Shown one piece after another: positions 8,226 through 17,225 of a stretch of 64,000 bases of DNA (position 1 is the stretch's first letter; every line of letters starts with the position of its first letter). Where the stretch lies: assembly GCF_002101775.1 (NCBI RefSeq), contig NZ_LQPI01000048.1:145804-209803 (forward strand), read 5' to 3'. A program made the position numbers and the translations under genes. The notes beneath the pieces are model-generated. The model was not told the origin of the DNA, searched no databases, and worked only from the letters and a program-made list of their open reading frames with translations. This DNA comes from Mycolicibacter nonchromogenicus (GTDB taxonomy: Bacteria > Actinomycetota > Actinomycetes > Mycobacteriales > Mycobacteriaceae).

Positions 8226-9787
8226 CCGTCGTCTCCTATGTTCATCGAGTTCTCGACGGAGTATTCGACGCCGTCTGGCCCCACCGCCTGGCCACTCTGC
8301 GGATTGTAGATCGCGGACGGTCCGCCACCGGGGGTGTAGATGCAGGGGTTCGGTTGTTGCCCGTTGCACTGCACGCTACCCGTCCCCGGCCGCGACAGCG
8401 GGTCGCTGGTCGGCGGCGGAGTCGGCGGCACCATGTCCGCCGGTAGCGGGTTGAGGCCGGTGTTGACCGACGGTGCCGGGATCACGTGACCCGGCTCGAC
8501 GGGCTGATCACAGCGCGCGCCCAGCGCCGGGCAGTTCCGGATCTGGTTGGGATCGCCGTACCAGGGGTTGGTGCCCAGCGGAACGTACGGCTTGTCGCTG
8601 CGGCATTCCTTGGGTGTCGGGGCACGCTTGCCGGGCACGTCGACACACGGGATGTTGCGGACGCCGCGAACATTGTTGGCCGGTGTGTCCTGTGGAATGC
8701 GGCAGGAGACATCCGGCAGTTCGGCCGGACTGGTGTCGGCGAAGGCACGCCACTCCGAAGCCGGCAGGTAGCCGGTCAGACACGGTGCCGGGTAGTTCAG
8801 GCTCAGGCCCGGGATCGGCACCGGGAAGATCGGGCCGGGGAACGCCCCGAGCGCCACGCCCAGAGATGCGCGCCCCGGGTAGGTCGCACTCACGGTCTGG
8901 ATGATCGAGCCGGCCTGGGGCAGGAAGACCAGCACCTGCTCGGTGTTCCGGTTATAGCGCTTGAACATATCGGTCAAGATCGCCATGTTGGCCATCAGCT
9001 GCGGCAGGCTGTCCTTGGTGTCGTTGAACACCGTGTGCACCTGATCGATCAGCGGTGGCAGGTCCGAGACGATGTGCTTCACCGTGTCTTCCCGGCTGGC
9101 GGCCTGGCTGGACAGGATGTTCAGGTTCCGGGCCCATTGATGGATGGCGTCGCCGGAGTCGGTCTGGCTCTCGATGATGGGCGCCGACTTCTCCACGATG
9201 TCGTTGACATCGTCGAGGTTTGCCTTGAAGTCGCCGACGATCGCTTGGGTGGCATCGACCAGTCGTTGTAGTGAGGGGCCCAGCCCGCCCACAGCTGTCG
9301 CCGTCTCATCGAGCAGCGACGAGATCTTGCCGGCCGGCAACGCCGCCAGCCCACGGTTGGCGGTGTCGAGTGCCGGGCCGATCGCAGAGGGGACGGTGCC
9401 CGTCGTGATCGTCTGGCCCTCCTTCAGGTACTGGCCGGGGTTACCGGTCGACACCAGGTCCAGGTACTGCTCACCGATCGCCGACACCGAATGCACGTTG
9501 GCACTCGCGTCCACCGGAATCTTGTACTTGCTGGAGATCTGGAACGTGGCCTGCGCACCGGATTCGGTCGGTTCGACGCTGGTGACCCGGCCGATGATGG
9601 TGCCGCGGTAGGTGACGTTGGCGGTCTTGTACAGACCACCCGCCTCGGGCAGATCCGCCTTCAGCGTGTACTGGCCCAGACCTGCCAGGGTAGGCAACCG
9701 CAGGTAGTAGACGCCCAACACCAGCAGCGACACCGCCGTCAGGATGCTGAAGATGACCAGCTGTCGTTTGATCTGTGGTTTCAGCAA
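8195..9787 (-). CDS. mce1F: Mce1F, sixth Mce subunit of the Mce1 lipid importer
   Basis: The protein has 530 residues. A single N-terminal membrane anchor (about 10-30) is followed by an MCE domain (about 36-115, with VTYRGTIIGRVTSVEP and GEQYLDLVS) and a long helical region (about 140-300). The C-terminal tail (about 340-530) is Pro/Gly-rich with several Cys and carries CRIPQDTP and CNGQQPNPC. The start overlaps the mce1E stop by seven bases. Mce1 is known to transport fatty acids and mycolic acids in M. tuberculosis. The assignment as mce1 rests on the whole locus (fadD5, yrbE1AB, Rv0175-0178-like genes). Confidence 0.9.
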   Translation of the reverse strand: MLKPQIKRQLVIFSILTAVSLLVLGVYYLRLPTLAGLGQYTLKADLPEAGGLYKTANVTYRGTIIGRVTSVEPTESGAQATFQISSKYKIPVDASANVHSVSAIGEQYLDLVSTGNPGQYLKEGQTITTGTVPSAIGPALDTANRGLAALPAGKISSLLDETATAVGGLGPSLQRLVDATQAIVGDFKANLDDVNDIVEKSAPIIESQTDSGDAIHQWARNLNILSSQAASREDTVKHIVSDLPPLIDQVHTVFNDTKDSLPQLMANMAILTDMFKRYNRNTEQVLVFLPQAGSIIQTVSATYPGRASLGVALGAFPGPIFPVPIPGLSLNYPAPCLTGYLPASEWRAFADTSPAELPDVSCRIPQDTPANNVRGVRNIPCVDVPGKRAPTPKECRSDKPYVPLGTNPWYGDPNQIRNCPALGARCDQPVEPGHVIPAPSVNTGLNPLPADMVPPTPPPTSDPLSRPGTGSVQCNGQQPNPCIYTPGGGPSAIYNPQSGQAVGPDGVEYSVENSMNIGDDGWKGMLAPFR

Positions 9788-10950
9788 TTCCGGTCAGCCC
9801 TTTCCACATACGGACCGCCGGGCGCGGTGGCCGGGTTCGGCGTGTACCGAACGTCCGGGATCATCTTCTCCGGGTCGTGGCCGAACGACTGCTCCAGCGC
9901 TCGCAGCATTCCGGAGAAACCGGTACCGGTCAGGATCGCGTTGTCGATGGACGCGTAGGTGAGGTCGACCACCAGCGAGGTGTTGATGAAGTCACCGCGA
10001 ACTGCCTTGAAGGCACCGTCGACGTGGTACGGCGCGGTGATCATCACCTGCATCAGGTCAGGCAGGTACGGCGACGCCTTGCGCAGTTCCCGTGCCGGGC
10101 ACTGGAACGACGTCAAGACCTTGTGCAGGTCGGACCGCGCGGGCGCGATCTGCTGGTTGACCTGAGTGCCCATGGCGCCCAGCGCGTCGACGGCGTTGAT
10201 GAAGACCGCCTGCTGTTCGTTGAAGTACTTGAACAACGGCGGGAAGTCCGTCAGGGCCTTCTCAATGCTGTCGTTGTGCGAACCGAAGTAGCTCAGCAAC
10301 CGGTTGCTCGAATCGATGGCCCGGGTGATGTCCTCACGCTGGTCGTTGAGGTTGCCGATGAACGTGTCCAGCTTGGTCAGAAACGCCCGGATCTGGTCGG
10401 CCCGCCCGTTGGCCAGCGCGGCGAACTCTGTGGTGATGGTGTCCAGATCGGACAACCCGCCGCGTTGCAGAATCAGCGCCAGCCCCGCCAGCGTGCGTTC
10501 GATGGTCGGGTAGGAGGTCGAGTTGTCCAGACCGATCGTGTCGCCGTCGCGCAGCTCGCCCACCGGGTCAGCCGGGGAGCGCAACTCGATGTGCTGCGAA
10601 CCCAGCAGGCTGGTCTGGCCGATCTTGGCCGTGGCGTTGCGCGGCAGGTGAACGTCCTTGTTCAGCTTCAGTTTGAGCGTGGCGACCCAGTTCTTGAGCT
10701 CGATCCGCTCGACGGCGCCGACGAAGACATCGGCCACCAGGACTCGGCTGTTTCCATTGAGCGCCAGCGTGTCCGGCACCTGGACGTACACGGTGTAGGC
10801 GCCCTTGCCGCCGCCGGGGCCGCCGGGCAGCGGCACGTTGGCGATACCGCGCCAGCTGCTGCACGACGACAGCGTCAGGGCGGCCATCAGCAGCACCAGA
10901 GCCTGCCAGCCGCGTCGGCTGACCGTCTTCATCCCTGTCCTCCGTCTCAT
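9781..10950 (-). CDS. lprK: Mce1E/LprK lipoprotein of the Mce1 importer
   Basis: The protein has 389 residues. The signal region (about 10-28) ends in lipobox LTLSSC. The MCE domain contains GNSRVLVADVFVGAVERIELKNWVATL and AKIGQTSLLGSQHIEL, very like LprK. The C-terminus carries the family pattern FSGMLRALEQSFGHDPEKMIPDVRYTPNP. The ATG at 10950 shares one base with the mce1D stop (TGATG). An internal ATG six residues on is an alternative start. It is the lipid-anchored subunit. In M. tuberculosis the equivalent has about 390 residues, so the length is normal. Confidence 0.9.
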   Translation of the reverse strand: MRRRTGMKTVSRRGWQALVLLMAALTLSSCSSWRGIANVPLPGGPGGGKGAYTVYVQVPDTLALNGNSRVLVADVFVGAVERIELKNWVATLKLKLNKDVHLPRNATAKIGQTSLLGSQHIELRSPADPVGELRDGDTIGLDNSTSYPTIERTLAGLALILQRGGLSDLDTITTEFAALANGRADQIRAFLTKLDTFIGNLNDQREDITRAIDSSNRLLSYFGSHNDSIEKALTDFPPLFKYFNEQQAVFINAVDALGAMGTQVNQQIAPARSDLHKVLTSFQCPARELRKASPYLPDLMQVMITAPYHVDGAFKAVRGDFINTSLVVDLTYASIDNAILTGTGFSGMLRALEQSFGHDPEKMIPDVRYTPNPATAPGGPYVERADRNC

Positions 10951-12515
10951 CAGCCGTCACCTCGCGGCGGAAGCGGTGCCACCGGTCCTGGGATCACGTT
11001 GGCGGCCGGCGGGGGCGGCGGTATCGGCGCCACGCCGGGAGGCTGACCGATGAACGGCAGCGGGCCGGCGGACTCGTCATAGGAGTTCGGCGGGCCGGGC
11101 GGCGTCTGGAACTGCGAGTCGACCGGGGCCGGGTCGGGGCCGCCCATCAACTGCGCCAGCGATTCGGGGGTGAGCAGCCGGGCGGTGTCGTGACCGGGCT
11201 CCACACCCTGCATCCCGGGCGCGGTGATCCAGCCCGGCTGGGTGTTGCGGTGCGCGGTCGGGGTGTCGGGCACCCAGATGCCCGGGACGGTGGTGTCCTT
11301 GTATCCCGGCGGCGGCTGCAGCCGCGGCTCGGAGTAGGCGATCTCCTTGGGCGTGGTGTACGCACTGGTCCAGATGTTGATACCGAACGGCAGGTAGTTG
11401 AACTTGATCGCGTCGGCCACCGGAGCCAGGTACTCCGCGCACAACTCCGCGGATTCCTGGTAACCCAACCGGCTGCCTGCCTGGATGGCGCTGCAGATGA
11501 ACTCCATCGGGTTGGCGAAGTTCACCAGAACCGGGGAACCCAGCACCATGCCCTGCGCCGGGTGGTAGATCTCGTCCACGCCGGCCAACACGTTCGGCAG
11601 GATGTGCAACGCGGTCTCGAAGCCGTCCAGTGCGTCGGGCTGGGTGATCGCGGTGGTCACCTCTTCGACGTTGTTGATGCTCTGGACCAGCGGCTTGGCG
11701 TTCTGGTTGAGGAACGCCTTGACGATCGTCATGGTGGCGTAGAACTGGTCGGTGGCCGTCGCCAGCGCCTGATCGGTGCTGTTCAGGTTGCTGGTGAACT
11801 TGGCCAGATCCCGGTTCAGCGCGACGAACTGCTGGTCGTTGTGGTCCAGCGCCTTGACGAACAGCGCCAGGCTGCGAACCACCGCGAAGAAGTCACCGCG
11901 GCCCTTGTTCAGGGCGGTCAACGCATCCGACAGGCTGTCGAACGCCGTGTTGATCTCCTGGCCCTTGCCGGCCAGCCCGTCGGCGAACGATTCGATGGCC
12001 TCGCCGATCGGCCCCTTGGGCTGCTCGGGGGTGGGTCCCAACTTGTTGATGATGTTGGTGACGTCGTTGCGCAGCGTGTCCCATTCGACCGGGACCTCGG
12101 TGCGCTCCTCGGGGATGACGGCCTTGTCGCCCAGCACCGGGCCGCCCCGGTAGGGCGGCTCCAACTGGATGGTCCGTGATGCGACCAGCGTCGGGTTCAA
12201 GATGATCGCCTTGGCGTCGGCGGGCACCTTGTACTTGTTGTTGTAGTGCAGGGTGACCTTCATCTTGTCGCCGGCCGGCTCGATCTTGTCGATCGCGCCC
12301 ACCCGGACACCCATGATCTGCACCGCGTCACCGGGGTACAGCGCGTCGGTCTGCGGGAAGTACGCGACGACGCTGTTGCTGTTGAGCTTGCGGAACAGCT
12401 GCACTCCCCCGAAGGCAGCCACCAGGGCCAGCGCCAACACCAGGGAGCCGATGATCACCGTCGCACGCGACCGCTCCGGCAGTCGCACGTTGCGAACATC
12501 AAAGACGGTACTCAC
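10950..12515 (-). CDS. mce1D: Mce1D subunit of the Mce1 lipid importer
   Basis: The protein has 521 residues, GTG start coupled to the mce1C stop (GTGA). A membrane anchor lies at about 18-40 and the MCE domain at about 45-120, with GDAVQIMGVRVGAIDKIEP. A long coiled helical segment runs to about 330. Two Cys (EFICSA, AELCAEYL) are probably paired. The last 60 residues are a Pro/Gly-rich tail, as usual for mycobacterial Mce C and D proteins. It forms part of the periplasmic lipid channel. Confidence 0.9.
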   Translation of the reverse strand: MSTVFDVRNVRLPERSRATVIIGSLVLALALVAAFGGVQLFRKLNSNSVVAYFPQTDALYPGDAVQIMGVRVGAIDKIEPAGDKMKVTLHYNNKYKVPADAKAIILNPTLVASRTIQLEPPYRGGPVLGDKAVIPEERTEVPVEWDTLRNDVTNIINKLGPTPEQPKGPIGEAIESFADGLAGKGQEINTAFDSLSDALTALNKGRGDFFAVVRSLALFVKALDHNDQQFVALNRDLAKFTSNLNSTDQALATATDQFYATMTIVKAFLNQNAKPLVQSINNVEEVTTAITQPDALDGFETALHILPNVLAGVDEIYHPAQGMVLGSPVLVNFANPMEFICSAIQAGSRLGYQESAELCAEYLAPVADAIKFNYLPFGINIWTSAYTTPKEIAYSEPRLQPPPGYKDTTVPGIWVPDTPTAHRNTQPGWITAPGMQGVEPGHDTARLLTPESLAQLMGGPDPAPVDSQFQTPPGPPNSYDESAGPLPFIGQPPGVAPIPPPPPAANVIPGPVAPLPPRGDG

Positions 12516-14116
12516 GGCCGCTCACTCCCTCTTGCGCCACCGCCGCCACCGGGCTGGCTGTTACCACCTTCGCCCGGAGCGATGAACGGTGCCGGTAGCT
12601 GGTTGCCGGGTCCGGGCGGAGCCGGCGGACCGGGTGCCCGAGGTGCCGGTGGCGGGGCCGCGCCCGGGTTGGCCGGAGCCGGACCGGCGACCGGGCCCAG
12701 CGGCTCGGTACGCGCACCGGGGTTGCCCTCCGGCAGCGGAACCGGGGTACCGGGCACCACCGGCGGGGCCTCGCCCGGGCGGCCCGAGATCGGGACGCCC
12801 GGTGAGGCGGGCAGGCCGTCGGGGTTCGGCGGCGAGAACAACACGTCGGTCGGCCCCGGGTACGGGCCGCTCGGCCCGAACGGCCCGGAGTTCGGGTCGA
12901 GGTTCGCACAGGGCAGCGGGTTGGCCGGGGTCGGGAACATGCCCGCAGCCGGCGCGTAGGAACACGGCGTTCCGGGTGCGACCGCCGGCCCGGGGTGCTC
13001 GGGGGTGCCCTCGATCACCTGCGGAGCAGGCGGCGGTGCACCGTTGGCGAACCGGGTGCCGTTGGGGTCGGGGTAGCGGAACTCCGGCAGGCCGGCGTTG
13101 CGCCAGAACTCCTCCGGCGAGATGCCGCGCTTCTTGAAGGCCGCGTCCACCCACGGCTGCAGGATCCAGAACGGAACCAGGTTCAGAGTTGAGACCTTGA
13201 AGTACGGCCCCGAGGCGATCGCGTCGTTCACGATCGTCAGGTACCTGCCCAGGATGGTGTTCATCTCGCGCAGGTCATCTTTGCGCCGCACCAGCATGTC
13301 GGTGATGTTGGAGGCCTCTTCGAACACGTGGTTCAGATCCAGGCCCGGGTTGTCACGGACCAAGCCCTGAACCTGCTCGCCGAAGTAGGCGATGTTGCCC
13401 AGCAACGCCGAGATCGCCTGGCTGCGCTGGTTGACCGCTGCCGATAAGGTCTGGGTGTTGCGCAGCAGGGCGTCGATCTGGTTGCTGCGGTCCCCGATCA
13501 CGCTGGCGACCTGATTGGTCTGCGCCAGCAGGTGGGTGATCTCGTCGTCACGCTTGCCGATGGTGTCGGAGAACTTCGCGACCCCGTCGAGGGCGGCGCT
13601 CAAGTCGGGGTAGGTCTCATCGACCGTCTCCGAGAGCACCTTCAGCGACTTCTTGACCGTGTCGATGTCCCAGCCGGAGGCGGCTTTGGTGGCGTCGAAA
13701 ACCGCGTCGTAGAGCTGGTAGGGCGTGGTGCTCTGGCCCAGCGGCAGCACACCCTGCGGCGCAATCCGCCGCTCGCCCTTGGGCTCGATCGCCAGGACCT
13801 TGCGGCCCAGGATGGTGTCGGTCTTGACGCCGATCACGCTGTCGGTGCCGATCGGGTTGGCCCCGACCGAGAACTTCACCAGCACATGGTCATTCTCGAT
13901 CGACAGGTCTTGGACCTTGCCGACGTCCACACCGGAGATGCGCACCTTGTCACCGGGGGTCAGTCCACCGGTGTCGGAGAGCTGCCCGTAGTAACTCGGT
14001 TCGGCGAAGAGCATGGGCACCGTGGTGAAGCTCTGCCCCACCAGGGTCACCAGCGCCGTGGTGACGACGCCGATGATGCCGATCCGTGCCCGGTTGGGCG
14101 GTTCGAGGGTCCTCAC
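12512..14116 (-). CDS. mce1C: Mce1C subunit of the Mce1 lipid importer
   Basis: The protein has 534 residues from GTG 14116, coupled to the mce1B stop as GTGA. This start gives VRTLEPPNRARIG, which matches how Mce1C begins in M. tuberculosis. A start at 14149 would overlap mce1B by 37 bases and is less likely. The anchor is at about 8-30 and the MCE domain at about 35-115 (GDKVRISGVDVGKVQDL). The helical domain includes FSDTIGKRDDEITHLLAQ. The C-terminal 160 residues are very rich in Pro and Gly and probably disordered. Confidence 0.9.
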   Translation of the reverse strand: MRTLEPPNRARIGIIGVVTTALVTLVGQSFTTVPMLFAEPSYYGQLSDTGGLTPGDKVRISGVDVGKVQDLSIENDHVLVKFSVGANPIGTDSVIGVKTDTILGRKVLAIEPKGERRIAPQGVLPLGQSTTPYQLYDAVFDATKAASGWDIDTVKKSLKVLSETVDETYPDLSAALDGVAKFSDTIGKRDDEITHLLAQTNQVASVIGDRSNQIDALLRNTQTLSAAVNQRSQAISALLGNIAYFGEQVQGLVRDNPGLDLNHVFEEASNITDMLVRRKDDLREMNTILGRYLTIVNDAIASGPYFKVSTLNLVPFWILQPWVDAAFKKRGISPEEFWRNAGLPEFRYPDPNGTRFANGAPPPAPQVIEGTPEHPGPAVAPGTPCSYAPAAGMFPTPANPLPCANLDPNSGPFGPSGPYPGPTDVLFSPPNPDGLPASPGVPISGRPGEAPPVVPGTPVPLPEGNPGARTEPLGPVAGPAPANPGAAPPPAPRAPGPPAPPGPGNQLPAPFIAPGEGGNSQPGGGGGARGSERP

Positions 14117-15141
14117 TGCGGCGTGCACCTCCCCGTCGGTTGCTGCCACAACCGGACGTTGCGGACCGGTCCACCGGGCTGCAGGCCAGGAAGCTTGATG
14201 GTCGCGTCACAGATGTAGAAGTTGAAGAAGTCACCGTAGACACCGGTGCGCCCGATCAGCTTCAGCGCCTTCGGAATCTTCTGCAACAGCTCGTCGACGT
14301 CGTTGAGCCGGTCCGGCGGCTCGGGACCCGCCACCGGGAACAGGCTGTGCAACGCGGTGCGGTTGTCGGCCAGCAGGTCCGCCAGGTTGCCCGCGGCGTT
14401 GCCGAACTCCGCGGTGCCGTTGGCCAAGCCGGTGGCGTGGCTGTTGAGGCCTTGGACCAGCTTGTCGAAGTTGTCGACCGTCTCATCGAAGGTCTGACGG
14501 TGGCGAACCGCGGTGTCCAGGACCACGTTCAGGTTCCGCACGACCTCCCCGATGGCCGCATCGCGATCAGCGATGTGCGCGGTGAGCTGGGCGGTCTGCT
14601 CCAGGATGTCGTTGATGGTGCCGCCCTGACCCTGGAACACCGTGACGATGGTCGAGGCGATGGTGTTGATCTTCTCCGGGTCCAGCGCCCGGAACACCGG
14701 CTTGAAGCCGCCGATCAGCGCGTCCAGGTCCAGCGCCGGTTCGGTGCGGGAAGCCGGAATGAATCCGCCCGCGGGCAGCCGCTGGTCGGCGCCTTCTCCC
14801 TCGCCCCGCTTGAGTTCCAGGTAGCGGTTGCCGATGAGGTCGTCGTAGCGGATCTGCGCGGTGCTCGACTGGTACAGCGGCAGTGACCGGTCGACTTCGA
14901 AGTCGACCACGGCCCGGCGGCCGCCGTCGACCAGCCGGACCTTTTTGACCTTGCCGATCTCCACCCCGGAGGCGCGGACGAACTGGCCGGGGCGCAGGCC
15001 GCTGGCGTTGGTGAACTCCGCGGAGTAGCGGGTTGTCCGGTCGAATCGAACCTGACCGAACACCACGACAAGGCCGACCGTGAAGAGCAGCAGCACCGAG
15101 CCGACGGCGCCGAGTTTGAGGGCGGTTCTGGTGATGTTCAT
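14113..15141 (-). CDS. mce1B: Mce1B subunit of the Mce1 lipid importer
   Basis: The protein has 342 residues from ATG 15141, overlapping the mce1A stop (ATGA). It has an N-terminal anchor (about 10-30) and an MCE domain (about 38-118) containing GQFVRASGVEIGKVKKVRL and DLIGNRYLELKRGEG. The helical domain carries RNLNVVLDTAVRHRQTFDETV. The short C-terminus has two Cys (YICDATIKL, TGRCTPQ) and no long Pro tail, as is usual for the B subunit. Length is close to the M. tuberculosis protein (about 346). Confidence 0.91.
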   Translation of the reverse strand: MNITRTALKLGAVGSVLLLFTVGLVVVFGQVRFDRTTRYSAEFTNASGLRPGQFVRASGVEIGKVKKVRLVDGGRRAVVDFEVDRSLPLYQSSTAQIRYDDLIGNRYLELKRGEGEGADQRLPAGGFIPASRTEPALDLDALIGGFKPVFRALDPEKINTIASTIVTVFQGQGGTINDILEQTAQLTAHIADRDAAIGEVVRNLNVVLDTAVRHRQTFDETVDNFDKLVQGLNSHATGLANGTAEFGNAAGNLADLLADNRTALHSLFPVAGPEPPDRLNDVDELLQKIPKALKLIGRTGVYGDFFNFYICDATIKLPGLQPGGPVRNVRLWQQPTGRCTPQ

Positions 15142-16358
15142 GGGTTGATCGTGTTATCCCCGACTTGGCGACCCCAGATGTAATCAACAGCCAGGGGCGA
15201 TCCGGTATCAAAGTGGTTGTACGGCGCTTGGCTGACTCCTGTGTCGGCCACCAGGTACGGCGCCGGCCAGAAGTCGTGGGTGATTTTCTGCCAGCAGCCC
15301 GGCGCACCGCCGGGGCCACCGCGAGCGTTGATGCGGGGCAGGTTCTCCGGGTAGATGTACGGGTTGGCCGGGCCCACCAGCTCACTGACGGTGTCGAGGG
15401 CGTAGCCGTCGCCACCGAGGAATTCGTAGACCTTGGGCGCCCCCTCGGCGAGGTTGCGGATGGCGCAGAACAATTCCGGGCTGTACTCGTCCAGCAGCGC
15501 CGACACCGGGACCAGGTCGGAGAACTGGCGGCGGAAGTACGGTCCGAACCGCTCGGTGACATCTGCCCCGAGGTTGCCCACCCCGGCGGCCCCCAGCAGG
15601 GCCGCGTCCAGTTCCTTCTGCTGGTTGGTGATCGTCCGGACGGTGACGACCGAGGTGTCTAAGAAGTTGATCAGGTCCGGTGCTCCATCGGCGTAGACCT
15701 CGGCCAGGTTCGCGAACCCCTTGAGGTCACGACGGAAGGACGGCATCCGCTCGTTGGCGTCGTCGAGGATCTTGTTGCCGTTGACCAGCGATTCGCCGAG
15801 CTTGTCGCCCAAGCCGGTCAACGCCTCGGCCGCGGCGTGCAGCGTCAGGTTCAGCTTGATCGGGTCGACGTGCTCCGAGAGGTTGTTGATGGTCTCGAAC
15901 AGCGTGTTGAGCTCCGTCGTCACCGAGGTCGCGATGATGTTCTTGCTGGTGATGCGTTCCCGCGCCGGGTGTTCCGGCGCGGTGAGCGACACGTACTTGT
16001 TGCCGAACAGCGTGGTGGCCAAGATGTCGGCCTTGACGTTGGACGGAATCAGCTTGAGGTACTTGGGGTTCACGTCGAGGGTGAACTGGGCGGCCGGCTT
16101 GTTCTCGTATTCGGTGGGCTCAATGGCGGCCACCCGCCCGATCTGCACGCCGTTGTAGGTCACCGGGCCGCCGGGGTCCATCACCAGACCGGCCCGCGGC
16201 GCGACCATGGTCAGCGACGTCGTCTTGGTGAAGGCGCCACGGAACTGGCCGTAGACCAGGCCACCGATCAATGCCAGGACCGCGAAGGTCACCACGCCCG
16301 CGAGCCGGTACGGCGGGTTGTGCACTCTGTTCTGCTTCCCGGTTGCCATGCGCGTCAC
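15138..16358 (-). CDS. mce1A: Mce1A subunit of the Mce1 lipid importer
   Basis: The protein has 406 residues from GTG 16358, coupled to the yrbE1B stop (GTGA). An in-frame ATG three codons later is an alternative. The anchor is at about 22-42. The MCE domain has AGLVMDPGGPVTYNGVQIGRV. The helical domain has KLNLTLHAAAEALTGLGDKLGES, and the C-terminus WGRQVGDNTINP is typical of Mce1A. As I recall, M. tuberculosis Mce1A is about 48 residues longer because of a hydrophobic insertion before NPYIYPENLPR. Here that segment is short (ELVGPANPYIYP). Confidence 0.92.
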   Translation of the reverse strand: MTRMATGKQNRVHNPPYRLAGVVTFAVLALIGGLVYGQFRGAFTKTTSLTMVAPRAGLVMDPGGPVTYNGVQIGRVAAIEPTEYENKPAAQFTLDVNPKYLKLIPSNVKADILATTLFGNKYVSLTAPEHPARERITSKNIIATSVTTELNTLFETINNLSEHVDPIKLNLTLHAAAEALTGLGDKLGESLVNGNKILDDANERMPSFRRDLKGFANLAEVYADGAPDLINFLDTSVVTVRTITNQQKELDAALLGAAGVGNLGADVTERFGPYFRRQFSDLVPVSALLDEYSPELFCAIRNLAEGAPKVYEFLGGDGYALDTVSELVGPANPYIYPENLPRINARGGPGGAPGCWQKITHDFWPAPYLVADTGVSQAPYNHFDTGSPLAVDYIWGRQVGDNTINP

Positions 16359-17224
16359 ATCGTTAGGTTGAAGTTGGGGTCGACGCCGTAGAGCGCCAAC
16401 GCTGCGAGCAACACGACGGTGGGCACCGTGATCAGGGACAGGCGCATCGACTGGCCCACGGCGGCGCCGACGCCGACCGGACCGCCACTGGCGTTGAAGC
16501 CGTAGTAGCAGTGCGTGACCATGACCACCACCGCGATCAGGATGGTCTCGATGAACGACCAGAACACATCGTCTGGTCGTAGGAATGTTCGGAAGTAGTG
16601 CTCGTAAGTACCCGACGACTGCCCGAAGAACAACGTGGTGACGATCTGCGGTGCGGCGAACGCCATGATCAGCGCCAGGGCGTACAGCGGGATGATCACG
16701 GTGAATCCGGCCACCACCCGGGTCGACACCAGGTAGGCAATCGAGTTGATGCCCATCACCTCGAGGGCGTCGATCTCCTCGCTGATGCGCATCGCGCCCA
16801 GTTCGGCGGTCGCGCCGGCGCCGACCGTCGCAGCCAGGGCGATACCGGCGTTGACCGGGCCGACCACGCGGACGTTGACCAGGGCCGCGGCGAAACCGGT
16901 GTAGGTCTCCACGCCGATGTTGCCCAGCGACGTGAAGCCCTGGATGGCGATAAGCGAGCCGCCGGCCAGCATCACGAAGCCCATGATGGCGACGGTGCCG
17001 CCGATCACGGCCATGGCGCCGGTGCCCATGCCCAGTTCGGCGACCAGGCGCAGCGTCTCGGTGCGATACCGGCGCAGCGCCCAGGGAATCTGCCGGAGGG
17101 CCGTTACCGAAAACCAGCCGAGCGCACCGCTGCGTTCGAGCCCGCGGCCGGCCATCCCGACGTAGCGCTGGTAGTTCGCAACCAGCCCGGGAAAGCGGCC
17201 CCGAACAACTGTCGATGTCGACAT
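16355..17224 (-). CDS. yrbE1B: YrbE1B permease subunit of the Mce1 importer
   Basis: The protein has 289 residues and belongs to the MlaE/YrbE ABC-type permease family. About five or six membrane helices are predicted. The signature GAGATAELGAMRISEEIDALEVMGINSI around 135-165 is the family's ATPase-coupling helix region (EEIDALEVMG). It forms the membrane channel with YrbE1A, driven by the ATPase MceG encoded elsewhere. The start lies one base after the yrbE1A stop, and its own stop overlaps mce1A. Confidence 0.94.
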   Translation of the reverse strand: MSTSTVVRGRFPGLVANYQRYVGMAGRGLERSGALGWFSVTALRQIPWALRRYRTETLRLVAELGMGTGAMAVIGGTVAIMGFVMLAGGSLIAIQGFTSLGNIGVETYTGFAAALVNVRVVGPVNAGIALAATVGAGATAELGAMRISEEIDALEVMGINSIAYLVSTRVVAGFTVIIPLYALALIMAFAAPQIVTTLFFGQSSGTYEHYFRTFLRPDDVFWSFIETILIAVVVMVTHCYYGFNASGGPVGVGAAVGQSMRLSLITVPTVVLLAALALYGVDPNFNLTM

Positions 17225-17225
17225 G

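Noticed and set aside
12246..12959. Long plus-strand frames opposite mce1C and mce1D
   Set aside because: These are Gly/Pro/Arg-rich antisense shadows of the Pro-rich Mce tails, without ribosome sites or recognisable domains.
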